Of a stretch of 64,000 bases of DNA, positions 44,378-54,559 are shown piece after piece; position 1 is the stretch's first letter, and each line of letters begins with the position of its first letter. The position numbers were made by a program, and so were the translations under genes. A model generated the notes under the pieces. The model was not told the DNA's origin. It ran no database searches and saw nothing but the letters and a program-made list of their open reading frames with translations. The stretch is from Antedon mediterranea. Lineage: Eukaryota; Echinodermata; Crinoidea; Comatulida; Antedonidae. Location of the stretch: assembly GCF_964355755.1 (NCBI RefSeq), contig NC_092671.1:19990001-20054000 (forward strand), read 5' to 3'.

Positions 44378-46536
44378 GATCCAGTCAAGTCGCCCCATCG
44401 CAAAGTCGCCCCATACAAAGTCGCCCAATACAAAGTCGCCCCATCGCAAAGTCGCCCCAAAACAAAGTCGCCCCGGCACAGTCGCCCCATTACAAAGTCG
44501 CCCCATCGCAAAGTCGCCCCAACGCAAAGTCGCCCCAACGCAAAGTCGCCCCAACGCAAAGTCGCCCCAACGCAAAGTCGCCCCATCACAAAGTCGCCCA
44601 CGGTTTTATTTCGGAAGTGCCGCCGCTAGTAGTACGCTGTTTTAATCATATAGCGGTTGCGTTTGATATCGATTGCGTTGTTACTTTGGTCGCGCTAAAT
44701 GTCGTATACATTATAATGTTTATCCTATTATAGGCCTATACATAATTTGTGTTTTAATTTTTATTTTACAGGTTTTAATGGAGTGATGTGCTTTTTAAAA
44801 ATCATTAAAAAATAGTCCCTTGTTTGAAAGTTCTAAAAAGATTTCGAAAAGATTATCCCTGATTTATAGTTTCGAAAATGTTAATTTAATATGATTTTAA
44901 AATTACCAGAGCCACAATTACGAATCTTTCTTCAACCTACGCGTGGATACCAGCTCATTTTTTAGGATAATATAATAAGTGTATAAATAGTAGGCCTTCG
45001 TATATTTACAGTAGTTAAAACAATAACAGCGTTGTAAGACAATAAATGTTTTATAGGCTACTTATTGATCATTTTGCATTTATTGACAAGTTATGTGCCT
45101 ATAGTTATTTAATTTTAATTATGACTTTTCAAAATAAAGAAATAAAAAAAAGGGGATTTCTTCGCCGATATGATCGTTTTACACATGCAGGTATATTAGT
45201 AAAATTAAAACGCTACATTTTGACCATGGAAAAACCATCGTACAGTATGATTATCGTGTGCGTGTTTTTTAAAAAGGGGAATCCCCGACGGGCAGCAGAA
45301 AGACGTAGCAGCTGTGAGAAGGAAACAGATACCAGAAGGAGCAGCTCCGATTGGTTTCAGAGAATGTTTCAGATTGCGAGTCGCTTTTTATTCAACAGCA
45401 GAATGATCATTTTACTGAAGAAATTCTTTTCAACCCTTTTGGTTATAGAACATTCTAATTATCATGCCTAATAAATATCCTCATATCGGGTGTTTATTTA
45501 ATTTTAATAAACAAGACAGTGAAGAGGCACGGAATAATACGTACACGGACGTACGACGAATACACATGCACGTCATCATTTACGACATATAGTGGCGATA
45601 TGATGCAATTTTATAATGGATATAATGATGGGATTGCATTTCCATGCTTATAATCAATGTTCATTATTGTAATACTATGTATATAATAGTAAACTGAATG
45701 TTTATAAATAAATTGTTTTACCTAATTTGTTGCATATAAAAAATAAAAGACACAGACGTAGCCTACGTTTCCTATAAAATATTTCACATTTAAATATATG
45801 TACTGTTAAATGACATTATGCTGAATAATAGGCTTACTATAATCTTAAACTATGTTTACAAATTGTCATTTTTAAGGCACACATCTTTCTCTCATCATAG
45901 ACCTCAGTGTAAAATAAAAACAAAAATCAATTATTAATATAGGTCTAATAATAATAAATATTCATCGACCAAAGTAAAAATAATCTAGATCGTATAACAT
46001 CATTTTATCGCGACCAAAATTAAACGCCACCGATTTCGAACGCGACTGATATCATCGTAAAACTCCGACGGGGTTTCCCCATCTTCAGATGGTGCGTTGT
46101 AGTGCGACAACGGCGGAGTAATTACGGGGTTTCCCTCTGGTGAGAGCTAGCACGTTAGTGCGACCGCGGAGTGATTAGTTGGGGGCTTCCTCTCTGATGA
46201 TTGGGGAGCGTGCCGATCGTGTGACCTGAGACTACATGGTGGGGCTTCCCCTTTGCCTACACGTTCCGTGTTATTTTGTGTATCATTGCGACATTTTACG
46301 CACTTTTAAACCATTTTTTAACGTTTTGGGGCGACTTTGCGATGGGGCGACTTTGTGTTGGGGCGACTTTGCGATGGGGCGACTTTGCGTTGGGGCGACT
46401 TTGCGATGGGGCGACTTTGCAATGGGGCGACTGTGTCAGGGCGACTTTGTTTTGGGGCGACTTTGCGATGGGGCGACTGTGTATGGGGCGACTTTGTATG
46501 GGGCGACTTTGCGATGGGGCGACTTGACTAGCATCC
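44376..46536. mobile_element. Nested transposon with minisatellite terminal inverted repeats
   Basis: The left arm (44383-44600) and right arm (46326-46529) are inverted copies starting AGTCAAGTCGCCCCATCGC. Each is built from about 13 head-to-tail 16-bp units close to GGGGCGACTTTGCGAT. Variant units occur in nearly the same order in both arms. Flanks GGATCC and GCATCC are similar, but a clean target duplication is not resolved. The 1.7 kb interior has no recognised coding region; it includes a 57-bp tandem repeat near the right arm. It lies in intron 1 of the transposase gene. Long repeats suggest a Mutator-type element, but this is inference. Confidence 0.75.
46068..46265. repeat. ~57-bp GC-rich tandem repeat, about 3.5 copies
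   Basis: GGGGTTTCCC or GGGGCTTCC, a GTGCGAC or GTGTGAC core and a GGAGTGATTA-like end repeat at about 55-60 bp spacing next to the right minisatellite arm. Confidence 0.65.
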
Positions 46537-46782
46537 GAATTAGTATAGGCTATATAGTAGTTAGTATAGATAGGCTAGGCCTAGCCTGGAGGTCTAACCT
46601 AACCTATTTATTATTATTAGTATTATACTAAATTCAAAATAATTAGGCTATCTATAACTCTGTGGAACTATAGTACCAATAATAATAATTATCATTACTT
46701 ACTAGTATTGCCTATTTTACTAAATAAAAGGCCCTAACTAATCCCTAGAGCCGATGGACACTGTACTAAAGAGAGAAGTTAC

Positions 46783-46970
46783 CTGTCAAGCAAAAAATTT
46801 GCAACATCAGAATTACTTGCTAAATTATTTGCTTCTTTTACTACGGACCATCTCTGAAATGTATCGAAGTTTAGCAAAATTCTGCGAGCATTTGACGCTA
46901 CATTACGTGTAAGTTTGCGCCTTTTCTTTTCCGATGATCTCAATCCAGAATAAGGGCCTCGTTTACCCAT
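46783..46970 (-). CDS. Transposase exon 1
   Basis: ATG at 46970 opens M-G-K-R-G-P-Y-S-G-L, then a basic block K-K-R-R-K-L-T-R, and F-Q-R-W-S-V-V-K-E-A, N-S-D-V-A-N-F-L-L-D. The end resembles short DNA-binding N-termini of related transposases. Donor GTAACT; about 345 bp from the element's right end, as expected for a first exon. Confidence 0.7.
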
Positions 46971-47318
46971 CCTTTACCACGGGTTCGTCTCTCTCGCGAT
47001 GAACGATGATAATCAACTCACACGTGTGTTCTCTTGCGGTACGTACAGAAATAAACAAGCCAAAAAAGGAGTCGTATGCATAATTCATTAGCAAGCGCGT
47101 TGCATTATGGGATATGTTTTGATCGAAAACTTTGACTGGAAGTCACAGTTATTTTTTTAACAAAAAACCGTTTGTAATTCAGTTGAATGATTTTTTTTTC
47201 GACTAATTTTTATTGAAAGTTAAATTACTATTATGATACTTCAAATTGACCCATTTTTTTCGAAATCTGTTATTTTTTATTTTTTTTGGAATTAGTCAAA
47301 GGGACAATACATCTTTAA

Positions 47319-47993
47319 ACTACAAAGAAGGAAAATAAAGTTTAAAATGAAGTAATAAATTGTGTTTGACACAAATGTTTCTTCCTTGGTACGTATACTG
47401 TCGACTCGGAAGAATTTATTTTGTGTCAAATAGCTCTCACAAAAACACAGAAATGAATATAGTGTAAAATGTCATTTTATTCAATAATGACGCAAAATAG
47501 GGAAGCGCCCAATTCTAAATTACAGCTAAACATGAGAGTATTGTGCTTCCCTACAAAATGCGAATCACTCTCTACCTTAACATAATAGTACAATATAATA
47601 GTAATAATAATGTTAATATAAATTAGTAAATTAATTGATCACATAGATAGATATAACTTAACGGGAAACTAAAATTAGTTAATTAGTTAACATCCATCAT
47701 ATAAAGTTAGATAGAATGATATAATGATAAAATGCTTGATAGTGGTTGCCAAAAAAGGCCAGAACCCATTGTAAATGGGAGCACCCAAACACAAGCCAAG
47801 GAGCAGAGGAAAGAAAACGTCTACTTAAATATGGAATGCAATCCATAGCATACCATAGTCAATCTAAACAAAATTAATATATAGGCCTACCTATAATGTA
47901 ACCTGAGCCACCCGCTCAATGGTTTATTATCTTTTGAGTCAAACGCCCTGTATTACGGCCAAACGCCATAATATATTTTGTACTTTTTAAATA
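47319..47993. other. Flank between the TTAA element and the DIRS/Ngaro element
   Basis: No gene. It probably includes 3' sequence of the DIRS/Ngaro element, whose end I could not define. Confidence 0.4.
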
Positions 47994-48779
47994 TTAAACG
48001 AATGCATACGTACGTACGTAGCTTTTAAAGGCATCAGAGGACCAACGACCCATTTTTTGAGTTATATGTTCTGACAGCCAAAGACCCGCGGCATGTATAG
48101 CTGCCCCTATTCTGAAACTGTGACCTTTATATTAAATAAATGAAATTGCTGTCTTAAGACATGTTGATATGAATTGTGGAGTTACCGGTTTATCATCTAT
48201 GTGTTGGAACAGAGGGCCGTTGGTATGGCTGAACATGCCTAAGTACGTACGGAGATGGTGCACCGGGCAAAAACCCTGATCGTTTTGGGAAGTAATATGG
48301 ATAGTAATAGGTGGTTTTCCCGTCGAAGTTTTGGAATGGCGCAAAGTTAAATTCATCCCCTTGGGAGAAAAATTAACGTCTTCGCGCTGTAGTACCTTAG
48401 CTTCCATGCCTGTTCGGGCGGCTAACTCGCCAACTCGCATGAAACCCTGGAACGCGGTCAAGAAAAAGGCTGACAAAAGATTTCTAATTTTTAAAGACAG
48501 AACTGTTGAGTCTAGGGCTCTGATTAATTTTCTGAGAATGTCAATTGTAATCGGCAAGCGCGTGTTCCTAGATTGTGAAGAAGCATGTATACCACGAAGT
48601 GTTTTCCTGACAAGAAAAGAATCTGATGGGTCTGAGAAACTGTGAATTTTGTGGATAAAACAGATAGCCGAAACATGTAAATTTATCGTGCTTGGTGCAT
48701 ACCCTTTTTCAAATAAGAATGCGATGAAATTACAAAGGTGGGTAGGGAGAAGCGGTAGATTATTTTTACCTATGACCAC
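47994..48779 (-). pseudogene. DIRS/Ngaro tyrosine recombinase
   Basis: The first 215 codons include S-A-I-C-F-I-H-K, L-V-R-K-T-L-R-G-I, R-V-G-E-L-A-A-R-T (first catalytic arginine), R-H-S-K-T and C-P-V-H-H-L. After a frameshift near 48130 the other frame gives G-H-S-F-R-I-G-A-A (H-x-x-R box), then M-G-R-W-S-S-D-A-F-K-S-Y-V-R with the nucleophile tyrosine, stopping at 47994. It would integrate circular element DNA without target duplication. Except for the shift the active-site set looks complete. Confidence 0.85.
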
Positions 48780-48965
48780 CTATTGAGCAATTCCCAACTT
48801 CGAGCGTACGCTTTACGAGATGAAGTTGACAAGGACGATTTGATTAATTTACGAGCTGTCTGTGACAGGTCGTCCGCACGTGTAGCCAAAATATATCGTA
48901 CGGTCCTCCAATGTTAAAGGTCCTATAAATGGAAAAGAGGTGAAAAACATCTGTAAAACGCTAAA

Positions 48966-49436
48966 CTAAATATAAATAAACGTGGAGGGTACAATAGTTG
49001 GACATTTTTCTAAATGTTTTAAAGTCATCAAGGCCTTATCGATTTTTAAACGTGATAGCCAATCTGCCATGACATTTTTTACCCCTTGAATATGTTGCGC
49101 TCTGAAATTAATGTTATAGTTGAGACAGCAGAGAATTAATCGCCTGAGTAAACGGAGGAGAATACTATCTTTAGCTGTTTTCTTATTTATTATGTACACC
49201 ACTGCTATATTATCGGACTGAAATAAAATGTATTTATTTGATAGAAGGTGTCACAATTCAAGTGCTAAAACGATTGGGAACATTTCTTTCGTGGCGATCG
49301 AGTGATGTTGCAAATGAATTGGCCAACGAAACGCGAACCATTTTGAATCAAGGACTCCTGCGCATCCAATTGAGCCCGCTGCATCAGTAAATAATTGAAG
49401 GGTTGACGAAGATAACCAAATTTCTTCTAGTATCAT
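48966..49436 (-). pseudogene. DIRS/Ngaro RNase H
   Basis: Frames on both sides of a short break give L-F-T-D-A-A-G-S-I-G-C-A-G-V, A-T-K-E-M-F-P-I-V-L-A-L-E, Q-S-D-N-I-A-V-V-Y-I-I-N and N-V-M-A-D-W-L-S-R. D, E, D and D positions of the fold are all visible. RNase H removes the RNA strand during copying. Confidence 0.8.
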
Positions 49437-49469
49437 AGATTTCCCATTAAAGTTGTTCGCAAATTCTAA

Positions 49470-50260
49470 TCAAGTGTTTAAATCCTCTTTGGTCCCTGTA
49501 GTTAAAGTCCGAAAATCCGTAGCCAGTGGTCTTCTTGAATTTGAATGTTTCATAGTGTTACCCGCTGTTAGGTTTATTAATCGGCGTAAAAATGGACGGC
49601 CGGGAACGACCACGCAACAAGCAAAATTTAGGAGACCTAACAGAGATTGTAATTCTTTTAAGGTCACTTTCTTTCTCGAAAGAAAATAAGACAGTTTTTC
49701 CCGAATTGTTATGACCTTTTCCATAGGAAGTTTACATTCCATTGCTAAAGTATCTACTTCTATGCCGTATATGGTCAAGCATGTCCGTGGTGTAACCGTT
49801 TTGCTGTATTTGATCGGGACCTCCACTTGAGAACATAAAAACATAAAGTTGGTCAGAGAATTTAAACATGTGTCGGAATTGGCTTCCCCAATAAACCAAA
49901 TCATCTAACAAATGGGATATACCCTTGGTATGGAACTTATTTCGCATTATCCATGTTAATCCGTCAGTAAACAAACTGAAACGATTGCATGAACTGGATG
50001 CTCCCATCGGTAAACATTTGTCATAATACAATTTTTCTTCCCACGAGAACCCTAAAAGCCAGTAATCTTTAGGTGTGATCGGAATAATGCGAAAGGCCTC
50101 TTCGATATCCGTTTTAGCCATAAGACTGCCTACCCCAAACGATATTACTTGTTTGATAATTGTGTCGATGTTGTCATACTGTACTAATTTTTCATCGGTA
50201 GCTATTGTGTCGTTGACGGAATCCCCTTTTGGATAAGTCGTGAATGATTCGGAATTTACC
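49470..50260 (-). pseudogene. DIRS/Ngaro reverse transcriptase, main part
   Basis: The segment right after the insertion reads I-G-K-F-R-I-I-H-D-L-S. After a frameshift it continues with A-K-T-D-I-E-E-A-F-R-I-I-P, L-P-M-G-A-S-S-S-C, and L-L-D-D at the catalytic site. After another shift come L-S-R-K-K-V-T-L-K-E-L-Q-S-L-L-G-L-L-N-F-A and P-G-R-P-F-L-R-R-L. At least two frameshifts inactivate it. Confidence 0.85.
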
Positions 50261-53200
50261 AATAGGGTTGGTGAAATCTGTCCATAATAGGTTACTTTTC
50301 TGTCCATAATAGGGGACTTTCTGTCCATAATAGGGACTAGAGGGCGCTGTTGTTTGTCCATAATAGGTGACTTTCATAATTGGCTGTCCAAAATAGGCGA
50401 CTTTTTGTCCACAATAGGCGAGTTTATTGGAGTAGTGCGCCATCCATTGTTTTGTCCATAATAGGTGATTTTGTTGGCGTACTCGACGTACATACGTAGT
50501 TTATTTCGCGAGTAGAAGTAATACAGTAGTATTATTAGTTAATACTAATTTGCTTTCTCTTCAGACTTCGAGGCTACCTAGGCCTAGCTAGTAGGAGGCC
50601 TAGGCCTAATTAGTATAATTATTTAAGTCTCTCTAGCCTCTAGGCCTAGCCTAGGCTAATCCTGTTTTAGTTAGGCTAGGCTAGTACTACTAGGCCTACT
50701 AGCTTAGCTGGAGTCCATTTGTTATTGTCTACTAATGAAAAGTGAGCTTTTTTTTCTAGGCCTACCTTACAGCAGGGGAGGAATACAAATGACATGGGCT
50801 CATATTAGGTAGATAGGTTTCCTACTACAAACAACTAGGCCTATCCTCATTATCTGTTTTTTTATTATTTCATTTTTTTAATATGACTATTTTACAGACT
50901 AGGGCCTAGGCCTACTCGTAACTATACTGTCTAACTGCAGGTCAGGTCTGGCGGACTAGTCACTATACAGTCTTTTACTAATACCACTGCCACCACCGCC
51001 CACTACTATACTTTGAAGACTGAAATCAGCTACTACTAGCCTAGTCTACTACTAGACCTATTGGTAGTTTGTCTTCAAATCACAGACATCTAGATTGCTA
51101 GATTGACCTATTTAAATTTTTGTTTTTTTTAATTATTTTTTGAATGAATGAGTCTTATCCAGACAGTTCGGACAGTTAGTAGGTTGGCAGTATAGTAGAG
51201 CCAGAGCTATTGTTACTGTATGTTATTAATTATGTCACCTATTTAAATCTCAATTTTTCCATATTTTTTGCATGTATTAAAGATTGTGTAGTGTATCTTC
51301 TGATCAATGTTATAGTACAGTAGCATGCACATTAACTAGGGTAAGTAACAGATAGGCCCAACCTACAATTGAAGAATAATACTTTACATACAACCCACTA
51401 GGCCTACATCTTTTAGGACATTTTTCAATATGACCAAGATACTGTAAAATCCCAAGAAGCAGCCTATTTAGAAAAAGTATTTGTATGCAAAAGTAATCTT
51501 CGGAAAAGAAGGATACAATTTAGTCAAACATTTTCAGAGAGACAAACTGAATTTTATCAGTACCGTAGTAGAAAAACTGACAATACATGAAAATTAATTT
51601 TTAACATTCTGATTTGAAATATTCTATTCATTTGAATTGCTAAGAAATTAAAAGTAGATATTTTTTTTTCATTCATTATAAACATTACAATCACAGTACA
51701 AAGAATAGATAAATCCACTAACAAATTCATGCAGAAAATATTTCAAAATTTAATTGAATGTTATATTATTAAAGCATTCATAATTCAATAAAGGATTTGT
51801 CTTTAAAACATTTAATATCAGTTTTCATATAGTGAGTATGGTAATAATTGACTCTAACAACTGGTATAAACTTAAATTTAGTAAAACAATCCTACATATC
51901 TTTTTTTAAATGCAATAAAATATTTAAACATAACTGTTTCCCACCATACTGTTTCCCACCATACAACATGAAAATTTGTCTCAGCATTACTAAGATTGAA
52001 GTTACTTGCATTATAAAATACTTAAACATTATTATAGTATTTAAATGCTTCCTTTTTTTTTATTATAGGCATACGGATGTTTGATATTCTGCTCATATAC
52101 AGTATGCTGCTGAAATGAAAAAGTACATCACTTCAACATATTATTTTTTATCATAATCATCGATCAATAATTATAGTAATAAACATAATAATTATGGTGC
52201 ATTTTATTTATCCTTGCTATTTTTTAAATTGTAGTTTAACCATGTTTTTACACTTTTAAAATTAATATAATTCAGTATTTTTTAAATGTGATTTAGATTT
52301 TGAATAAACTGTTCTGAATACAGAACAAAGGTGTTGCTTGTACACTGCGTGTATGTAAACTTGCTTTATTGTCGTATTTCTTATTATTAAACATTAAAAT
52401 TGATTCATTTAATTAAACAATATAATAAATGGATGAGATGTGCTGCTGTTGATACACTTTAGACTGGGATGGTTTGTCATTGAGCTATGTGGATCCAGAA
52501 GGGGAGGACCTAAAATGACGAAATGAAGTGCTGAACTGTGATGTCTTTTTCAATATTAAATTGATTTTTATTATTACTGTTAACAAAACAAAATAAGTCC
52601 AAAGAAAAAAAAATACAACAATTACATTGAAACACCAATGCATTTATAAAAATAACAGTTTACATTTTCATTATCTTAAAAAAATAAAACTTTATCAATA
52701 TTATTATTAGAGTATTATGGGGTATTTTTTATTTTTGTAAAAGAACGTGTGGATTTGGTGATTTATTTAAACTTGCAATAGTATGGTAAGTTGCGTAATG
52801 TCTGTCCGTACTATCAAACCTAAAATGAAGTTCAAATTAAATTATTTGTTGCTGAATAAATTTCACATTTCAATATTATTAGTGGACAATAACAAATGGA
52901 CTAGGCCTAGGCTAGTAGTACTAGTAGGCCTATAGAGGTAGCCTAACTAACAGGACTAGCCTAGCTAGGCCTAGCCTAGGCTAGAAAGACTTAAATATTT
53001 ATATACTAATTAGGCCTCCTAGGTAGCCTCGAAGTCTGAACAGAAAGCAAATTAGTATTACTTCTACTCGCGAAATAAACTACGTATGTACGAGTACGCC
53101 AAAAAAATCACCTATTATGGACAACACAATGGATTGCGCACTACTCCAATAAACTCGCCTATTGTGGACAAAAAGTCACCTATTTTGGACAGCCAATTAT

Positions 53201-53316
53201 GAAAGTCACCTATTATGGACAAACAACAGCGCCCTCTAGTCCCTATTATGGACAGAAAGTAACCTATTATGGACAGAAAAGTTACCTATTATGGACAGAT
53301 TTCACCAACCCCGCTC
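50261..53316. mobile_element. 3.06 kb Mutator-like element inserted in the DIRS reverse transcriptase
   Basis: The 9-bp target GAATTTACC is present at 50252-50260 and 53317-53325. Read in the host frame, it duplicates the G-K-F codons of the reverse transcriptase. Terminal inverted repeats of about 400-440 bp (50266-50703 and 52900-53312) share GGTTGGTGAAATCTGTCC at the tips, then about ten degenerate units of CTGTCCATAATAGGTGACTTT type, then TAGGCCTA-rich sequence. The 2.2 kb middle has no recognised transposase. Nine-base duplications and long terminal repeats point to a non-autonomous Mutator-like element. Confidence 0.85.
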
Positions 53317-53325
53317 GAATTTACC

Positions 53326-53517
53326 TGGTTCAGATTTCGGATTAACCCCTAACGGAGAGATTCTAAAGTTTTTAAAAGGTGGAGATGAGAACGGACCTGC
53401 GATCCTCCCTAAGAGTACTCCCTTTTCTATAAACCCATTTACAGCCTTTACGTATGTAAAGCAGCTCCTATGGGTTTTGGCTTTCATCGGCTTATAAGGT
53501 GGAGTTATAGACCCCAA
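53326..53517 (-). pseudogene. DIRS/Ngaro reverse transcriptase, start
   Basis: Reads F-I-E-K-G-V-L-L-G-R-I-A-G-P-F, then P-P-F-K-N-F-R-I-S-P-L-G-V and K-S-E-P-G-K-F, where the insertion begins. G-P-F-S-S-P-P-F and S-P-L-G are typical of DIRS-order enzymes. Confidence 0.85.
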
Positions 53518-53544
53518 AGTAAAACCAGGGAAGAGTTAAATTAA

Positions 53545-54434
53545 TTAATTTAACTCTTCCCTGGTAAAACCCTGCTTAAAACCCGCTAAAATGGATGTAA
53601 ACATATCTTGTGGGGAACCTGTTAAGTATGACTCTAGATTAGTGCGTTTAATTGGGGTTGGTAGACATAAAGGATGGTGACTGCCTAGTTTTGTTAATTT
53701 TTTGACAACGGGATTTTGGGTGGTTCCCCTTACAGAGTTCGCATGCATGTTTGAGACTTGAGAGTGCATGGTTTCTTCCTGCAATCTTTTCCGTCGTTCC
53801 AGTTCCAACATGTGCCTCGTTGTCGGGCATTCCGCTACTGGACCTGACGTATATAAATCTAAAATGTTGGCGATATATTTGAGCATTGACTTACTTGCCT
53901 CCTTATTCTTCTCAATAAAATCGCTATATAAATGTGCATAGCTTTTAACCAATCCAGGAAATCCAGTGGTTGTTGTGGGGTTGACTCATCGTGAAGATGT
54001 ATGTTACCACCATTACCCACTGACATGCCTGTTACCGTGGGTTGTTCCTTGTAACTGGGAAGAAGCGAACGTAGTTCAATGAACGTATCGTTCCATATTT
54101 TTCACCGTATGGCGGCACTGACCCCTGCCCCGAGGGGTATAGATTCTGACAAGGTAATGTCGGGTTGAGCCAAAAGCTCCTCACCTGGAAGTTGGTGCGT
54201 TGGGTCGTTTACCGGAGAAACCTCATCGAGAATTGTATCTGTTTGGCTGTCCGACGGCTCGGTTTGTTTCTCTGCTTGTTGTAGAGCGTGTAGTTCCCGT
54301 GCCAGGTTTCCGTAGTCTATCGCCTCCGAGACTGATTGTTTCTTCTTTTGAGCGTTTTTTCCTGTTTTGGATTTGTTTGATGGCGTTTTGGCATACTGGT
54401 TTTGGATGGCTACTGGACTTCTATAGTCCGACAT
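53545..54434 (-). pseudogene. DIRS/Ngaro gag-like ORF
   Basis: ATG at 54434 opens M-S-D-Y-R-S-P-V-A-I-Q, a basic linker (K-T-G-K-N-A-Q-K-K-K-Q) and an acidic region, stopping at 54102. Another frame continues with W-N-D-T-F-I-E-L-R-S-L-L-P, and a third (from 53952) with Y-S-D-F-I-E-K-N-K-E-A-S-K and C-x2-C-like and leucine-rich segments to 53545. The N-terminal ORF of DIRS elements is a gag-like RNA-binding protein; at least two shifts break it. Confidence 0.7.
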
Positions 54435-54559
54435 AAAAAGAAAGACATTTTATATTAAATCAAATGGTTTAAATAAACTCCATTTGACATGTCACCATAA
54501 ACATACTACCGAAACTTTATGAAAAAGTTTGCTACACAAAGGCCGACACCGTGGTATAC

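Larger units (their letters stand above)
39570..46970 (-). pseudogene. Kolobok-like transposase gene, 13 exons, two lesions
   Basis: Exons by splice signal and phase: 46783-46970, 43632-43760, 43323-43406, 43092-43145, 42833-42937, 42412-42727, 41916-42198, 41442-41661, 41240-41316, 40992-41096, 40485-40699, 40073-40237 and 39570-39789. They encode about 720 residues. The order is a basic start, an acidic serine-rich linker, paired cysteines, D-G-R-M-D-S-P-G-H-S-A, V-T-D-A-H, D-I-W-H-A-A-K-N-L, N-H-F-W, then E-L-E-N-F-H near the end. It would cut and join the element ends. Two lesions: a net one-base shift in exon 8 near 41545, and a TAA at 39681-39683 about 37 codons before the family-like end. 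All splice sites are intact. The nested element lies in intron 1. Confidence 0.8.
37426..47318. mobile_element. 9.9 kb TTAA-target DNA transposon (Kolobok-like), two convergent genes
   Basis: The left end is TTAA (37426-37429) then AGTTGTATTGTCCCTTTGA; the right end is TCAAAGGGACAATACATCT then TTAA (47315-47318). TTAA duplication is shared by Kolobok and piggyBac elements. The encoded transposase has the D-G-R-x-D-S-P-G-H-S and D-I-W-H motifs I associate with Kolobok-like transposases; that placement is inference. The element carries a plus-strand P2X7-domain-like gene and a minus-strand 13-exon transposase gene meeting tail to tail near 39.4-39.6 kb. A second transposon is nested at 44376-46536. 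Both genes have a few inactivating lesions, so this copy is recently dead. Confidence 0.8.
47994..54434 (-). mobile_element. DIRS/Ngaro tyrosine-recombinase retroelement, broken and split
   Basis: Reading on the minus strand are gag (54434-53545), reverse transcriptase start (53517-53326), a 3.06 kb insertion, the rest of the reverse transcriptase (50260-49470), RNase H (49436-48966) and a tyrosine recombinase (48779-47994). This order is typical of DIRS-order elements. Several frameshifts interrupt it. The terminal repeats were not identified, so outer limits are those of the coding parts. Confidence 0.85.

Noticed and set aside
44315-44601. Repetitive open frames (M-G-R-L-C-V-G-A-T-L-R-W-G-D-F style) in the left minisatellite arm
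   Set aside because: All frames of a 16-bp repeat stay open together, and the product is only repeat translation; the same appears in the right arm.
45046-45471. 141-codon open frame inside the nested element
   Set aside because: No recognisable transposase motif, low-complexity K/F/I-rich sequence and no splice partner.
44383-46529. Possible CRISPR-like array
   Set aside because: Units are contiguous 16-mers without unique spacers, in an animal genome.
46236-46631. 131-codon open frame across the right minisatellite arm
   Set aside because: Same explanation: a by-product of the array, with no start context or homologue.
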